A stretch of DNA of 39,209 bases from Leadbetterella sp. GTDB taxonomy: Bacteria > Bacteroidota > Bacteroidia > Cytophagales > Spirosomataceae. The position numbers and the translations under genes are program-made. Location: NCBI GenBank assembly GCA_021740125.1, contig JAIPAJ010000010.1, forward strand, positions 1 through 39,209, written 5' to 3'. Under the pieces are notes generated by a model that was given only the letters and a program-made list of their open reading frames with translations, was not told where the DNA came from and made no database searches. Below, one piece after another: positions 1-8,800 of this stretch; position 1 is the first letter of the stretch; each line of letters begins with the position of its first letter.

Positions 1-1
1 T

Positions 2-151
2 TTGATAGAAAATGGACTTTGTTTGACCAAACGTTGGGGATTACCCGACGATGTTGGTAAAACAGTTACGGCAATTGCCCAAGGTAATTTTATGTATTCG
101 ACAGGACAGGTTTTTGTAGTTGATGGCGGATTGACAATTGCGAGATTATAA
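2..151 (+). CDS. Short-chain dehydrogenase/reductase (SDR), C-terminal fragment
   Basis: The window opens inside this gene; only the last 49 codons and a TAA stop are visible. The fragment reads RWGLPDDVGKTVTAIAQG, then TGQVFVVDGGLTIARL. This is the usual SDR tail: an R-W/F-G-x-P-x-D-V-G segment, then the TGQ-x-x-x-V-DGG strand that ends classical SDRs such as FabG-like 3-ketoacyl reductases. The catalytic Ser-Tyr-Lys and the nucleotide-binding glycine motif lie upstream of the window, so substrate and cofactor cannot be judged. The gene runs in the same direction as the Gfo/Idh/MocA oxidoreductase 168 bp downstream, which suggests a sugar or polyol oxidation context, but the gap may hold its own promoter. 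The family call is firm; the substrate is unknown. Confidence 0.85.
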   Translation: MIENGLCLTKRWGLPDDVGKTVTAIAQGNFMYSTGQVFVVDGGLTIARL

Positions 152-319
152 TCTGTGGTTCAAATTTTAAGTCTGAACAAAATATAGAAATTGTTTCTGC
201 CTTTTTATATGTGGCTAATTTAGAATATTATTCTTTGGTTATTTGAAAAATTACGCCGCCAATTTGATGATTTTCAAAATATTAAATGTAAATTTATCCT
301 AACAAATATTCAACCATTA

Positions 320-1618
320 ATGAAAAAATTTACCAGAAGAGACCTTCTTAAAACTGCTTTGCCTGCGAGTGTGGCGGCATATGCTATTCCAACTTTTATA
401 CCTCAAACAGCTTTTGGTGCCAACGACCGCTTGCGAGTGGCGGTAATTGGAATAAATGGCCGTGGAAAGGATCACATCAAAGGTTTTATGAACTTAGACA
501 ATGTTCAAGTCACCACACTTTGTGACGTGGATAGTGTGGTTTTAGGGGCTGGAGCCACAGATTTTGAGAAAAAATATAACAAGTCTGTAAAGCAAGAAAA
601 AGATCTCAGAAAAGTTTATGAGGATAAAGATATTGATGCAGTAAGTATTGCCACTCCAAACCACTGGCATGCATTAGCCGCCATCTGGGCGTGTCAAGCA
701 GGTAAAGATGTGTATGTTGAGAAACCTGCATGTCACAATGTTTTTGAGGGAAGAAAACTGGTGGAGGCCGCTACCAAATACAACAAAATTGTGCAGCATG
801 GTGTACAATTACGTAGCTCGGTTGCCATTCAAGAAGCCATCAAACATTTGCGTGATGGACTCATTGGCAAAGTTTATATGGCCAAAGGAATCGTGTACAA
901 ATGGCGACCAGACATTGGAAATTTAGGTAATTCAGCTGTTCCTGAAGGATTAGATTGGAATATGTGGCAAGGCCCAGCTCAGGAAAAGGCCTTTAGCAAA
1001 AACTATGTGCATTACAACTGGCACTGGTTTTGGGATTATGGCAATGGCGATATTGGTAATCAAGGAATTCACGAAACAGACCTCGCCATGTGGGGATTAG
1101 ACGTAGGTTTGCCTGATACCATAACCTCATCTGGTGGTAAATACCTTTGGAACGATTGCAAGGAGACTCCAGAATATTTGACGTCGTCTTATCAATATAC
1201 AAAAGAGAATAAAATTTTGCAGTTTGAGGTGCGTCCATGGATGACCAACAAAGAAGATGGCGTAGAAATCGGCAATATTTTTTATGGAGACAAAGGCTAT
1301 ATGGTCATTAACGGCTACAACGATTACAAAACATTCTTGGGTAAAGAACGTGCTCCTGGTCCAGCTCGAAAAGAGGGAGGAGACCATTACAAAAACTTTG
1401 TGGATGCAGTCAGAGCTCAGGATAAAAAAATGCTGAACGGGCCAGTTGAAACCGCACATTTAGCCGCTAGTTTGGCCCATTTAGGCAATATTTCATATAA
1501 ACTTGGCCGCACTTTGAAGTTTGACCCCATTGCGGAAAAATTTCTGGGCGACAAAAAAGCCAATGAAATGTTGACACGTAAATATAGAGCTCCTTTTATT
1601 GTTCCAGATAAAGTTTAA
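320..1618 (+). CDS. Tat-exported Gfo/Idh/MocA-family oxidoreductase
   Basis: This 432-residue protein starts with a twin-arginine export signal (TRRDLLK at residues 5-11, followed by a hydrophobic stretch ending near AFG at 31-33), so it should act in the periplasm with its nicotinamide cofactor already bound. A Rossmann fold follows: RVAVIGINGRG at about 39-49 binds NAD(P), and the diagnostic EKP motif is at 134-136. The C-terminal half (from about residue 170) matches the substrate-binding domain of secreted members, with GDIGNQGIHETD in its middle. Relatives oxidise or epimerise sugars, and some (GH109-like) cleave glycosides by an NAD-dependent route. The neighbouring aldo/keto reductase and the carbohydrate cluster downstream support a sugar role. 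The exact substrate cannot be read from the sequence. Confidence 0.9.
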   Translation: MKKFTRRDLLKTALPASVAAYAIPTFIPQTAFGANDRLRVAVIGINGRGKDHIKGFMNLDNVQVTTLCDVDSVVLGAGATDFEKKYNKSVKQEKDLRKVYEDKDIDAVSIATPNHWHALAAIWACQAGKDVYVEKPACHNVFEGRKLVEAATKYNKIVQHGVQLRSSVAIQEAIKHLRDGLIGKVYMAKGIVYKWRPDIGNLGNSAVPEGLDWNMWQGPAQEKAFSKNYVHYNWHWFWDYGNGDIGNQGIHETDLAMWGLDVGLPDTITSSGGKYLWNDCKETPEYLTSSYQYTKENKILQFEVRPWMTNKEDGVEIGNIFYGDKGYMVINGYNDYKTFLGKERAPGPARKEGGDHYKNFVDAVRAQDKKMLNGPVETAHLAASLAHLGNISYKLGRTLKFDPIAEKFLGDKKANEMLTRKYRAPFIVPDKV

Positions 1619-1621
1619 CAA

Positions 1622-1936
1622 GTGGCAAAAAGAATTCTGGGCATTATTTCTTTAGTTTTTCTACTGAGTTGTGACTGCATGGTTACTGCCACTGGAGTTG
1701 TACTAGACGACCAAACAAAGAAACCTTTGGATAGTGTTTTGATAAATAATCTGGCAAATCCAGGTTTTGAAGAGAAAACCAAATCTGATGGGGCTTTTAA
1801 TATGGTGGAGGTAGGAAGGGCCAATGGAAAATGCCCAGAGTTTAATCTTGAATTTTCTAAAGAAGGTTATGAGACAGACACTATTTTTGTTGAAAATTCA
1901 TCACCTTTGAGTGTTTATTTGAAAAAGAAAAAATGA
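1622..1936 (+). CDS. Small lipoprotein with carboxypeptidase-regulatory-like fold
   Basis: This 104-residue protein appears to start at a GTG 3 bp after the previous stop, and its end overlaps the next gene as ATGA. Both features point to translational coupling in an operon. The N-terminus has a short hydrophobic segment ending in LLSC (residues 14-17), a lipobox, so it is probably anchored in the outer membrane or periplasm. The rest (TGVVLDDQTKKPLDSVLI, then SDGAFNM and a C-terminal PLSVYLKKKK) resembles the single beta-sandwich CarboxypepD_reg-like domain often found on Bacteroidota surface proteins, which has no catalytic residues of its own. A second cysteine at 19 directly follows the lipobox. 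Function is unknown; the fold assignment is inferred from pattern only. Confidence 0.7.
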   Translation: MAKRILGIISLVFLLSCDCMVTATGVVLDDQTKKPLDSVLINNLANPGFEEKTKSDGAFNMVEVGRANGKCPEFNLEFSKEGYETDTIFVENSSPLSVYLKKKK

Positions 1937-2892
1937 AATATTTAAAATATAGCAATGGCGACCTAATGCCGAGTTTAGGATTAGGAACTTGGAAGTCTGC
2001 CCCAGGTGAGGTTTATAAAGCTGTTAGAGAGGCAATTGCGATTGGTTATAGGCATTTCGACTGTGCACATTTGTACAATAATGAGCCCGAAATTGGCCAA
2101 GCTTTTGCTGATGCCATTCAAGCAGGAGAAGTAAAAAGAGAGGAGCTTTGGATAACTTCAAAACTTTGGAACAATCGCCACAGAAAAGAGCAAGTGCAAC
2201 CTGCCCTGGAATTAACCTTAAAAAATCTCCGTCTCGATTATTTAGATTTATATTTGATTCATTGGCCGATCGTTCTGAAAGATGAAGTTACATTTCCAAC
2301 TAAAGCTGAAGAATTGGTTAGCTTGAAAGAAACCCCACTTACCGAAACTTGGGAAGGAATGATATCCGTTCAAGAAATGGACATGGCCATTCATATCGGC
2401 ACGAGTAATTTTAGTATAAAGAAAATAAAAGAACTCACCGAGGTGACAGGTGTAAAACCAGAAAACAATCAGGTAGAAATGCACCCTTTTTTGCAGCAAA
2501 CTGCCTTGAAAGCATATTGTGATGCTGAAGGGATTTTATTGACAGGTTATGCTCCGTTGGGCTCTGCAGATAGACCAGCCAACAGAATTGTGCCGGGTGA
2601 ACCAAAACTTTTTGACAACGAAATTATTAGAAATATTGCAGGAAGCAAAGGATGTTCGGTGGCTCAAACCATGCTTGCATGGGCAGTGAGCAGAGGTACT
2701 TGCACCATACCAAAGTCTGTGAATGCTACAAGACTAAAAGAAAACCTGGAAGCTGCAGACATCGAACTTTCAGATTCAGAAATGGTACAAATGGCTGCTG
2801 TAAACATGAATTACCGCTATATTAAAGGTGATTTTTGGTGTCTTCCTGGCTCGGATTACACAGTTGAAAATCTTTGGGATGAGGGTGTTTAA
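1933..2892 (+). CDS. Aldo/keto reductase
   Basis: This 319-residue cytoplasmic enzyme should reduce aldehydes or ketones, or oxidise the alcohols, with NADPH. The complete catalytic tetrad is present at the positions known from AKR1-type enzymes: Asp43 and Tyr48 in FDCAHLYNNE, Lys77 in TSKLW and His110 in YLIHWP. Other family marks are LGLGTW near the start, NQVEMHP around residue 180, and IPKSVNATRLKEN, which binds the cofactor phosphate near residue 260. Length and order are normal for the family. The start overlaps the stop of the small lipoprotein gene by 4 bp. It could act on a sugar or sugar lactone made by the neighbouring Gfo/Idh/MocA enzyme, but that link rests on position only. Confidence 0.95.
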   Translation: MKYLKYSNGDLMPSLGLGTWKSAPGEVYKAVREAIAIGYRHFDCAHLYNNEPEIGQAFADAIQAGEVKREELWITSKLWNNRHRKEQVQPALELTLKNLRLDYLDLYLIHWPIVLKDEVTFPTKAEELVSLKETPLTETWEGMISVQEMDMAIHIGTSNFSIKKIKELTEVTGVKPENNQVEMHPFLQQTALKAYCDAEGILLTGYAPLGSADRPANRIVPGEPKLFDNEIIRNIAGSKGCSVAQTMLAWAVSRGTCTIPKSVNATRLKENLEAADIELSDSEMVQMAAVNMNYRYIKGDFWCLPGSDYTVENLWDEGV

Positions 2893-2930
2893 ATAAAAAA
2901 CTTTCTTATTGTTCATTAGCTTTCCAAAAC

Positions 2931-2972
2931 CTTTGTGGAACTTTGTAGAATCTTTGTGTCCCTTTGTGATAC
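2931..2972 (+). repeat. Four-part phased CTTTGTG repeat upstream of rluF
   Basis: CTTTGTG-like words start at 2931, 2941, 2952 and 2962 (the second is CTTTGTA), so spacing is 10, 11 and 10 bp, about one helical turn each. The element ends just before the rluF start at 2985. An element with the same word and the same 10-11-10 spacing lies at 27728-27765, so this is a dispersed element and not chance A/T sequence. Whether it binds protein or is a passive repeat is not visible. Confidence 0.7.
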
Positions 2973-2984
2973 AGTAAGAAACGT

Positions 2985-3746
2985 ATGTCAGATCAGAATC
3001 AAAATATAGACGAACCCAAAGGCACAAGAATCAACAAATACTTGAGTGAAGTCGGTTTTTGTTCGAGAAGAGCTGCCGATACACTCATTGAAGAAGGTAG
3101 AGTAACCATCAACGGAAAAGTGCCAGAGATGGGAACAAGAATCCAGGAAGGCGATGAAATACGAGTGGACGGAAAGTTGATTTCAGAACCCAAAGAAGAG
3201 CACGTTTACATTGCTTTTAATAAGCCCGTGGGCATAGTTTGTACCACTGATGTCAAAGCCGAAAAAGACAATATCATCGATTTTATCAATCATCCAAAAC
3301 GAATATTTCCAATTGGCAGACTCGATAAACCCTCAGAAGGTTTGATTTTGCTCACTAGCGATGGAGACATTGTAAACAAAATTCTTAGAGCCAGAAACAA
3401 CCACGAAAAGGAATATGTCGTAACGGTGAATAAGCCTATCAGCAGAGATTTTGTATTTAAAATGAGTAAAGGCGTGCCCATTCTCGATACGGTCACGCGG
3501 CCCTGCAAAGTAGAAAAAGTCGATTTGTATACCTTCAAAATTATCCTTACCCAAGGCCTGAATCGCCAAATCAGGCGAATGTGCGAGTATTTAGGCTACT
3601 CCGTAACCAAGCTCAAAAGAGTTAGAATTATGCACATTCACCTCGATTTACCTATTGGAAAATGGAGAAATCTTACCTCCAAAGAACTAGAAATTATCAA
3701 CTCGGCTACTATAGATTCTTCAAAGGTGTATGAGGATTTTGAATAG
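2985..3746 (+). CDS. rluF: 23S rRNA pseudouridine synthase RluF
   Basis: This 253-residue protein isomerises a uridine in 23S rRNA; in E. coli RluF modifies U2604 (and partly U2605). The N-terminal S4 RNA-binding domain is at about residues 14-70 ([20 protein letters not shown], then GRVTINGK). The synthase domain carries the catalytic aspartate, Asp114, in [10 protein letters not shown]. The following stretch, [24 protein letters not shown], is what separates RluF from RluB and RluE, because the HEKEY block is typical of RluF. The [14 protein letters not shown] motif near residue 190 is also present. Length is a little shorter than E. coli RluF. The gene stands 92 bp behind the aldo/keto reductase with a phased repeat in the gap, so it may have its own promoter. 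Confidence 0.9.
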   Translation: MSDQNQNIDEPKGTRINKYLSEVGFCSRRAADTLIEEGRVTINGKVPEMGTRIQEGDEIRVDGKLISEPKEEHVYIAFNKPVGIVCTTDVKAEKDNIIDFINHPKRIFPIGRLDKPSEGLILLTSDGDIVNKILRARNNHEKEYVVTVNKPISRDFVFKMSKGVPILDTVTRPCKVEKVDLYTFKIILTQGLNRQIRRMCEYLGYSVTKLKRVRIMHIHLDLPIGKWRNLTSKELEIINSATIDSSKVYEDFE

Positions 3747-4238
3747 AATATACAATTCTCAAATCAAAAGATTTAGCTTTATAAAAATAGCGAAATTATT
3801 AGTACTAAAACAACATTGATTAGGAATACCTAATGTTCAAACTTTCTTTTTTTTCTTTTCCAGTTTTAACGCCATTTTAAGTATAAGTCTGCTTTAACTT
3901 CATTTGTTTTTAAACAGAAAAGAATTACTACGCAGTATTTATGGATCCTAAGATAGGATATAGGTGGGGGAGGAGGCTATTTGATTAGCTGAGAGTCCTG
4001 TGTAAAAAAATAATTATATGTTTTGATGGTTACAGTTAAGAAGTAAACTAAATGTTTCTTTCTTGATAGATCCCCCCAGCATGAGGGACAGAACGGCCTG
4101 TTTGAGCTCTTTTTGTGGGCCTGCCGATAGGCGGACTGCAAAAAAGCGAGTAGTGATGGCCCGACCCCAGCTGCTGTGGGGATGTTTTTGGCTGACGGAA
4201 ATGCTCAGCTGGGGGCATGCCCTAAATTGTATTTTGTT
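3747..4238. other. Intergenic region between convergent genes, with GC-rich structured element
   Basis: About 490 bp separate the ends of rluF and the DUF1501 gene. No convincing coding frame is present. The left half is AT-rich and holds a small perfect hairpin at 3945-3959 (ATCCTA-AGA-TAGGAT). The right half, from about 4075, is sharply more GC-rich and contains several short palindromes: GCCT/AGGC around 4131, CCCCA/TGGGG at about 4164-4180 and GGGCATGCCC at 4213-4222. A TPP-riboswitch-like word (GCTGAGAG near 3990) occurs alone without the rest of that aptamer. Confidence 0.6.
4075..4225. repeat. GC-rich palindromic intergenic element
   Basis: This 150-bp block contains GGCCTGTTTGAGCTC, then a T-rich stretch, GCCTGCCGATAGGC, an A-rich stretch, AGCGAGTAGTGATGGCCCGACC and the CCCCA/TGGGG hairpin. 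The mixture of conserved-looking single-stranded segments with short stems resembles recurrent intergenic elements that I recall from other Bacteroidota genomes; that memory is unverified. It lies just beyond the 3' end of the DUF1501 gene and shares that gene's high GC content. Confidence 0.4.
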
Positions 4239-5684
4239 TTAGCTCAAGATGCCTTTGACGATGTGCCCGCTGACGTCGGTGAGGCGGAAACGGCGGCCTT
4301 GGTATTTGTAAATGAGCTGCTCGTGGTCGATGCCCATGAGGTGCATGAGCGTGGCCTGGAAGTCGTGCACATGTACGGGGTCTTTGACGATGTTGTAGCT
4401 GAAGTCGTCGGTTTGGCCATAGCTGAGGCCGGCTTTTATGCCTGCACCGGCCATCCACATGCTGAAACAGCGTGGGTGGTGGTCGCGTCCGTAGTCGTTT
4501 TTGGTGAGTTTGCCCTGTGAGTACGCAGTGCGGCCAAATTCGCCTCCCCACACCACGAGGGTGTCTTCGAGCATGCCACGGCGTTTGAGGTCGATGAGCA
4601 GGGCTGCGGTGGCTTGGTCGGTTTGCTTGCACTGGTGGGCCATGTTTTTGGGTAGGCCGCCGTGGTGGTCCCAGCCTTGGTGATAGAGCTGAACAAAACG
4701 CACGTCTTTTTCGAGGAGTTTGCGGGCCAATAGGCAGTTGGCGGCATAAGAGCCTTTGTCGCGGCTGTCGGGGCCGTAAAGGTCAAAGACTTCGTCTGGT
4801 TCGGTGCTGGTGTCCATCACCTCGGGCACGGAGGTCTGCATGCGGTAGGCCATTTCGTATTGTGCAATGCGGGCATCTACCTCGGGGTCGGCCCAGTTCT
4901 CGTTTTGGAGTTGGTTGAGCTGAGTAAGGTAGCCGAGCATCTGCTGTCGGTCGGGGCCGTCGTAGCCCTCGGGGTTGTTGAGAAACAGCACGGGGTCTTT
5001 TCCTGACCGAAATTGCACGCCCTGATGCTCTGATGGCAAGAAGCCATTACCCCAAAGTCGGGCATAAAGCGGCTGGTCTTTTGAGGCATTTTTAGATACC
5101 AATACGATAAATGCGGGCAGATTTTGGTTTTCGGAACCTAGCCCATAGGACAACCATGAACCAATGGACGGTCTGCCTGGCAGATGGTGACCCGTCTGGA
5201 AAAAAGTAATGGCGGGGTCGTGGTTGATTTGCTCGGTATACAGCGACTTGATGATGCAGAGTTCGTCCACCACTTGGGCGGTGTAGGGGAGCAATTCAGA
5301 CACCCAAGTTTTGTTTTTGCCGTGTTGGTTAAACTTGTAAGCCGAAGGCACCACAGGCAAAACGGCCTGATTGGCACTCATACCTGTCAGACGTTGGCCT
5401 TTACGGACGCTATCGGGCAGATCTTGGCCAAACATATTGGACAAGCGAGGTTTGTAGTCGAAGGTTTCGAACTGCGACGGGCCGCCAGCCATAAAAAGGT
5501 AAACTACGCGTTTGGCTTTTGGTGCTATGCTGGGCAATGCCGCAAGGAGGCTTTGCTCGATGGTTTTGGCGTCGGTGTTATGTGCAAGCAAATTGCCCAA
5601 AGCAAATGCTCCGAGGCCAGAGGCGGTTTTCATGAGGAAATTCCGTCTGTCGAGTTTTTGAGATATATTTTCTAGGTCTTTCAT
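4239..5684 (-). CDS. Tat-exported DUF1501 protein (sulfatase/phosphatase-like fold)
   Basis: This 481-residue protein begins with a Tat signal (LDRRNFLMKTASG at residues 11-23, then AFALGNLLA), so it is exported folded, probably with metals. The body is a full-length DUF1501 domain: VVYLFMAGGPSQFETFDYKP near residue 60, GQDLP, a central INHDPAITFFQTGHHLPGRPS segment, then VVWGGEFGRTAYSQG and DYGRDHHPRC towards the end. DUF1501 proteins belong to the alkaline-phosphatase/sulfatase superfamily and usually sit beside DUF1549/DUF1553 cytochrome proteins, as here (117 bp downstream of one on the same strand). The activity of this family is not established. The gene is strikingly GC-rich: 38 of 60 bases in 4561-4620 are G or C, against 20 of 60 in 6001-6060 of its neighbour, which creates long false frames on both strands. 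Confidence 0.9.
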   Translation of the reverse strand: MKDLENISQKLDRRNFLMKTASGLGAFALGNLLAHNTDAKTIEQSLLAALPSIAPKAKRVVYLFMAGGPSQFETFDYKPRLSNMFGQDLPDSVRKGQRLTGMSANQAVLPVVPSAYKFNQHGKNKTWVSELLPYTAQVVDELCIIKSLYTEQINHDPAITFFQTGHHLPGRPSIGSWLSYGLGSENQNLPAFIVLVSKNASKDQPLYARLWGNGFLPSEHQGVQFRSGKDPVLFLNNPEGYDGPDRQQMLGYLTQLNQLQNENWADPEVDARIAQYEMAYRMQTSVPEVMDTSTEPDEVFDLYGPDSRDKGSYAANCLLARKLLEKDVRFVQLYHQGWDHHGGLPKNMAHQCKQTDQATAALLIDLKRRGMLEDTLVVWGGEFGRTAYSQGKLTKNDYGRDHHPRCFSMWMAGAGIKAGLSYGQTDDFSYNIVKDPVHVHDFQATLMHLMGIDHEQLIYKYQGRRFRLTDVSGHIVKGILS

Positions 5685-5706
5685 TTGTCGTTTGTCGTTA
5701 TTTTTT

Positions 5707-5792
5707 GAACACAGATGACACTGATTGGACAGATTTTCTTTTTAAATAATCATTATCCGTGTTCATCAGTTTAATCCGTGTCATTTGTGTTC
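5707..5792. repeat. Imperfect inverted repeat of the AACACAGAT type
   Basis: The arms 5707-5721 (GAACACAGATGACAC) and 5778-5792 (GTGTCATTTGTGTTC) are complementary at 14 of 15 positions, and pairing continues weakly inward (TGATT.GACAGAT against ATCAGTTTAATC). ATCCGTGT occurs twice inside, at 5755 and 5774. It fills most of the 117-bp gap between the DUF1553 and DUF1501 genes. It could be a dispersed repeat or a transcript hairpin; there is no U-tract to make it a terminator. Confidence 0.6.
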
Positions 5793-5801
5793 AATTAAAC
5801 C

Positions 5802-8800
5802 CTATCGTTTGGTAAGAGCCGCATCCGAATTTAGGATGGTGGAGGCCACTACTGCGTTGGCGGCTAGGGCTGGGGCTTCTAAGTTGGGATTGGTTTTGGA
5901 TAATCCGGCTGAAAGCCAGCCCTTTGCTTTTTCGGGTTCGGCCTTGAATTTTTGATATTCTTTTTCTCTCAAATCCATCAAAAGTTTCATTTCTGCTTCT
6001 GTTGGCTTTTTTCCGGTTAGTTTTTGATATGTTTTCTCAATACTATTTTTAATGTCAGCATCCGAACACATTTGTTCGCCCAGTTTTTTGGCGGCTTCCA
6101 AAAATGTAGGGTCGTTTAGCGTAACCAAAGCCTGCAAAGGTGTGTTGGTGCTTTGACGACGGACTATGCAGGAACTCCTTTGGGAGGCGTCAAAAGTTCC
6201 TAAAGTAGGATTAGGAACTGTGCGTTTGACCAGAATATATAAGCTTCGGCGGTAGATTTCGTCTGATGAATCTGGCTTATACGTCGCTCCATTGATGTCC
6301 CAAAGGCCTTCTGGCTGGTAAGGTTTTATACTTTTTCCTCCGATTTTTTCATTTAGCAATCCACTGGCTAGCAAGGCATTGTCTCTGATCATTTCGGCAG
6401 TGAGGCGTTTGGCTGGCCCACGGGCCAAAAATCTGTTTTCTGGGTCTATTTCTCTTAAGTTTTTGTAAGTTTTAGAGTCTTGTCTATAGGTGGCCGACAT
6501 CACAATAAGTTTGTTGATTTGTTTTAAGTCCCAATTGTTTTCTTGGAAATTAATGGCTAACCAATCTAAAAGTTCGGGATGTTTGGGCATTTCGCCTTGA
6601 TTTCCGAAATCTTCAGCGGTTTTTACGAGGCCTGTTCCGAAGAAATTCTGCCATAGTCTATTTACCACCACCCTAGCGGTGAGGGGGTTGTTTTCGTCGG
6701 TAAGCCATTGGGCTAGGCCTAATCGATTTTTTGGATATTGATTAGAAAATTGCAAAATACTTTCGGGTGTATTAGGGAAAACTTCTGGTCCTGGAGCATC
6801 GTATTGACCTCTTTGGAGTAAAAAAGTTCGTTTTGGTATGGGCATTTCTTGCATAACCATGAGTTCGGGGATGTGTTCCATGGAGTCGGCCAAAGTTGTT
6901 CTGGATTTAATTAGAGCTTTTTTGGCTACTAAACAATTGGAATCTACAGCCGAAATATAAAATTGTTTTAAGTTCTCCTTTTCGGTATGGCTAAAGTGCT
7001 CAATTTCTTTTTGTGAAATGGTATTCCAAGAGGATTTTTTAGCTAAAATATTGATTTCGAAAGGAGTAAGTACTCTGTCATAAACTACTACATCATCTAC
7101 TTTTCCTCCTTTGAAACCGAGACCTCGCCACCAGCCGCCAATTTGTAGGGCGGGTTCGTTTTTGGAGAAAAATATGATGTCTTTGTACAGTTGGTCAATA
7201 ACGGTTTCCATTTCGAGCGGCTTTCCATCTAAATAGACTTGTAAACCCGCAGCAGTCGAGGAGCCATCGAAAGTCATGGTGATTTGCTGCCATTTGTCTC
7301 TTGGAACATCTGAAATGCTCAATTTGGTTATGGCATTAGATGGGGCGGTATGTGCCAAAGTGGCTTCTAGCCGATTGTTCTTTAAGTAAAGATGGAATCC
7401 TTTGAAATTGTAAAGACGCTCCGCTTTGCTTTTATGGAAAATAACGCCTTCCTTCATGTCTTTGGGTATTTTTAGCCAAAGTCCGACTGTAAATTCCTCC
7501 GATTTGCGGAATACACCCACGTCTTTGAGGTCGGCATACACATCTCCATCGAGGGAGAGATAAGTATTGTTGACGTTTTTTTCGAAATTTGGCTTGTCCA
7601 CTGTGCCTGCATCACGACGCATTATACCTTTTTGGGCAGGATTTATGCTGTTTTTTAATGAATCCTCAAATGCATAATGGCCTTGCAGATTGCTTTTAGG
7701 AATTGAAAAATCAGACAGCTTTTTGTAGGCATTGGTTTTTAGCCATTTGTCGAAATTTACCTCTGCTTTTTGTTTTTCAGAGTTCAGATTTTCTTCGTTT
7801 TCTGAAATGGTTTTCTTCAAAAATGCAATTATTTTTTCTTTTTGCTGATCGGGTAAAAGTAGGGTAGGCGTGGGAGGGTCGTCGTTCCAAGCTATTTGTC
7901 CGGCTTCTCTTACATTATTGAAAAAACTGTACAATTCGTAGTAGTTTTTCTGAGAAATGGGGTCGTATTTGTGGTCGTGGCAGCGGGCACATCCCACCGA
8001 AATGCCCAGAAAAGCATCACCGAAGGTGTTAGTGTGGTCCATCACGTATTCGGTTTGGAACTCTTCCTCCACAATACCTCCTTCGAGATTTTGTTGGTGG
8101 TTGCGGTTAAATGCCGTAGCGATGATCATGTCTTTGGTTGGATTGGGCATCAAATCTCCTGCAAGTTGTTGCTCAATAAAATTTTTATAAGGCATGTTTT
8201 GGTTGAAGGCATTGATGACCCAATCGCGGTAAGGCGACATATCTCGAAGGCGATCTACGGTGTAGCCATGAGAGTCTGCAAAACGAGCTAAATCCAGCCA
8301 ATCGATAGCCATTTTTTCGCCATAATGTGGTGAGGCAAGAAGTCTGTCTACTTGTTTTTCGTAGGCATTTGGGCTATTATCTTTTAAAAAATACTCGATT
8401 TCAGTCAAAGTGGGAGGCAAACCTATAAGGTCGAGCGAAGCCCTACGAAGTAAAATTTGTTTATCGGCTTCTTTGTTTTGTCTGAGATTTTGGGTTTTGA
8501 GTTTCGCTAAAATGAAATTGTCGATGGGATTGAATACTAATTGGCTGGCATCTACTGCAGGGATTGGCTTTTTTGATGGTTTTACAAAGGCCCAATGTGG
8601 CTGATAAACCGCTCCGTTTTCTATCCATTTGATGATAGTTGCTTTTTCAGTTGCTGAAAGGGATAAATGAGATTTTGGGGTGGGCATTAAATAGCTAGGA
8701 TCTTGAGAAATGATGCGGTGAAAAACCTCACTTTTATTTAAGTTTTTGGGGAAAATGGCTACTTTTCCTGGACTTTCGGGGAGTTGAGCGTAGGCATTTG

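Noticed and set aside
3985-4005. GCTGAGAG word resembling part of a TPP riboswitch
   Set aside because: The other conserved blocks (ACCTGATCTGG and the AATACCAGCG region) are missing and no thiamine gene is near.
4176-5675. Long open frames on both strands across the DUF1501 gene (for example 4176-4520 and 5184-5675 plus, 4222-4632 and 4436-4786 minus)
   Set aside because: They come from the gene's high GC content, overlap a strongly recognisable DUF1501 protein and give low-complexity translations rich in Arg, Pro or Thr.
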